The notes under the pieces were generated by a model. That model saw nothing but the letters and a program-made list of their open reading frames with translations, was not told where the DNA came from and searched no databases. From an uncultured Bacteroidales bacterium (lineage in GTDB: Bacteria > Bacteroidota > Bacteroidia > Bacteroidales > Muribaculaceae), in assembly GCA_949123685.1 (NCBI GenBank), contig CASBHZ010000004.1, forward strand, positions 19,674 to 83,673: 64,000 bases of DNA, in the 5' to 3' direction. Both the position numbers and the translations under genes were made by a program. Below, piece by piece: positions 63,953 through 64,000 of this stretch (the first letter of the stretch is position 1; each line of letters starts with the position of its first letter).

Positions 63953-64000
63953 AGATCGGAAGAGCGTCGTGTAGGGAAAGAGTGTGTCTCCTTGTGTAGA
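63953..64000 (-). other. Illumina TruSeq adapter contamination (assembly artefact)
   Basis: On the complement strand, 63985-63953 is the TruSeq read-1 primer sequence ending GCTCTTCCGATCT. Before it come 8 bases (AAGGAGAC, 63993-63986) in the i5 index position, then TCTACAC (64000-63994), the end of the P5 adapter. The order P5, index, primer, genome is that of a dual-indexed library. Real sequence stops at 63952. Confidence 0.98.

Overview
The window looks like a chromosomal contig from a gut Bacteroidales, most likely of the Muribaculaceae/Bacteroides type. The reasons are a SusC/SusD pair, fused SecDF, the cytochrome b-flavoprotein-iron-sulfur fumarate reductase/succinate dehydrogenase operon, BspA-type leucine-rich repeats, glycosidases for host or plant glycans, and many copies of the Bacteroidetes promoter box TAnnTTTG. 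Assignment to a family is inference; there is no rRNA gene here.

Layout. 0-6.5 kb: a leftward polysaccharide-utilisation operon (SusC, SusD, secreted carbohydrate-binding-like protein). 6.9-13.9 kb: rightward sugar transporter, PfkB sugar kinase, histidine acid phosphatase, and a fusion of a second such phosphatase to a GH89 alpha-N-acetylglucosaminidase. 14-22.8 kb: housekeeping genes (tRNA-Pro, UbiA-type prenyltransferase, phosphatidylserine decarboxylase and synthase, HAD phosphatase, histidine kinase, pheT, yebC). 22.8-38.6 kb: an accessory region with a BspA-like protein, a DUF1016/PDDEXK nuclease, an AT-rich peptide-export module (unknown protein, glycosyltransferase, C39-peptidase ABC exporter, very short HlyD-like adaptor), an ECF sigma/putative anti-sigma/DUF4252/outer-membrane-barrel operon, a divergent LanC-like protein, an IS110 remnant and an autoinhibited Fic protein, ending at tRNA-Arg. 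Two related repeats (about 25.0-25.28 and 38.27-38.55 kb) bracket most of it. 38.9-55.9 kb: fumarate reductase/succinate dehydrogenase, an outer-membrane barrel, GH16, a lipoprotein, SecDF, a tricorn-like protease and FolK. 56-60 kb: four copies of a palindromic repeat separate small accessory units: a three-gene operon that reads as toxin/antitoxin/SecB-like chaperone, an ORF6N protein and a small membrane protein. 60-64 kb: two GH3 glycosidases, the last one broken because the final 48 bases are an Illumina TruSeq adapter, not genome.

The best candidates for something new are (1) the toxin-antitoxin-chaperone-like operon and its palindrome-bounded neighbours, (2) the C39 export module with a mini-HlyD and nearby LanC-like protein but no visible precursor peptide, and (3) the phosphatase-GH89 fusion. 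Adapter read-through at the right end is an assembly artefact that should be trimmed.
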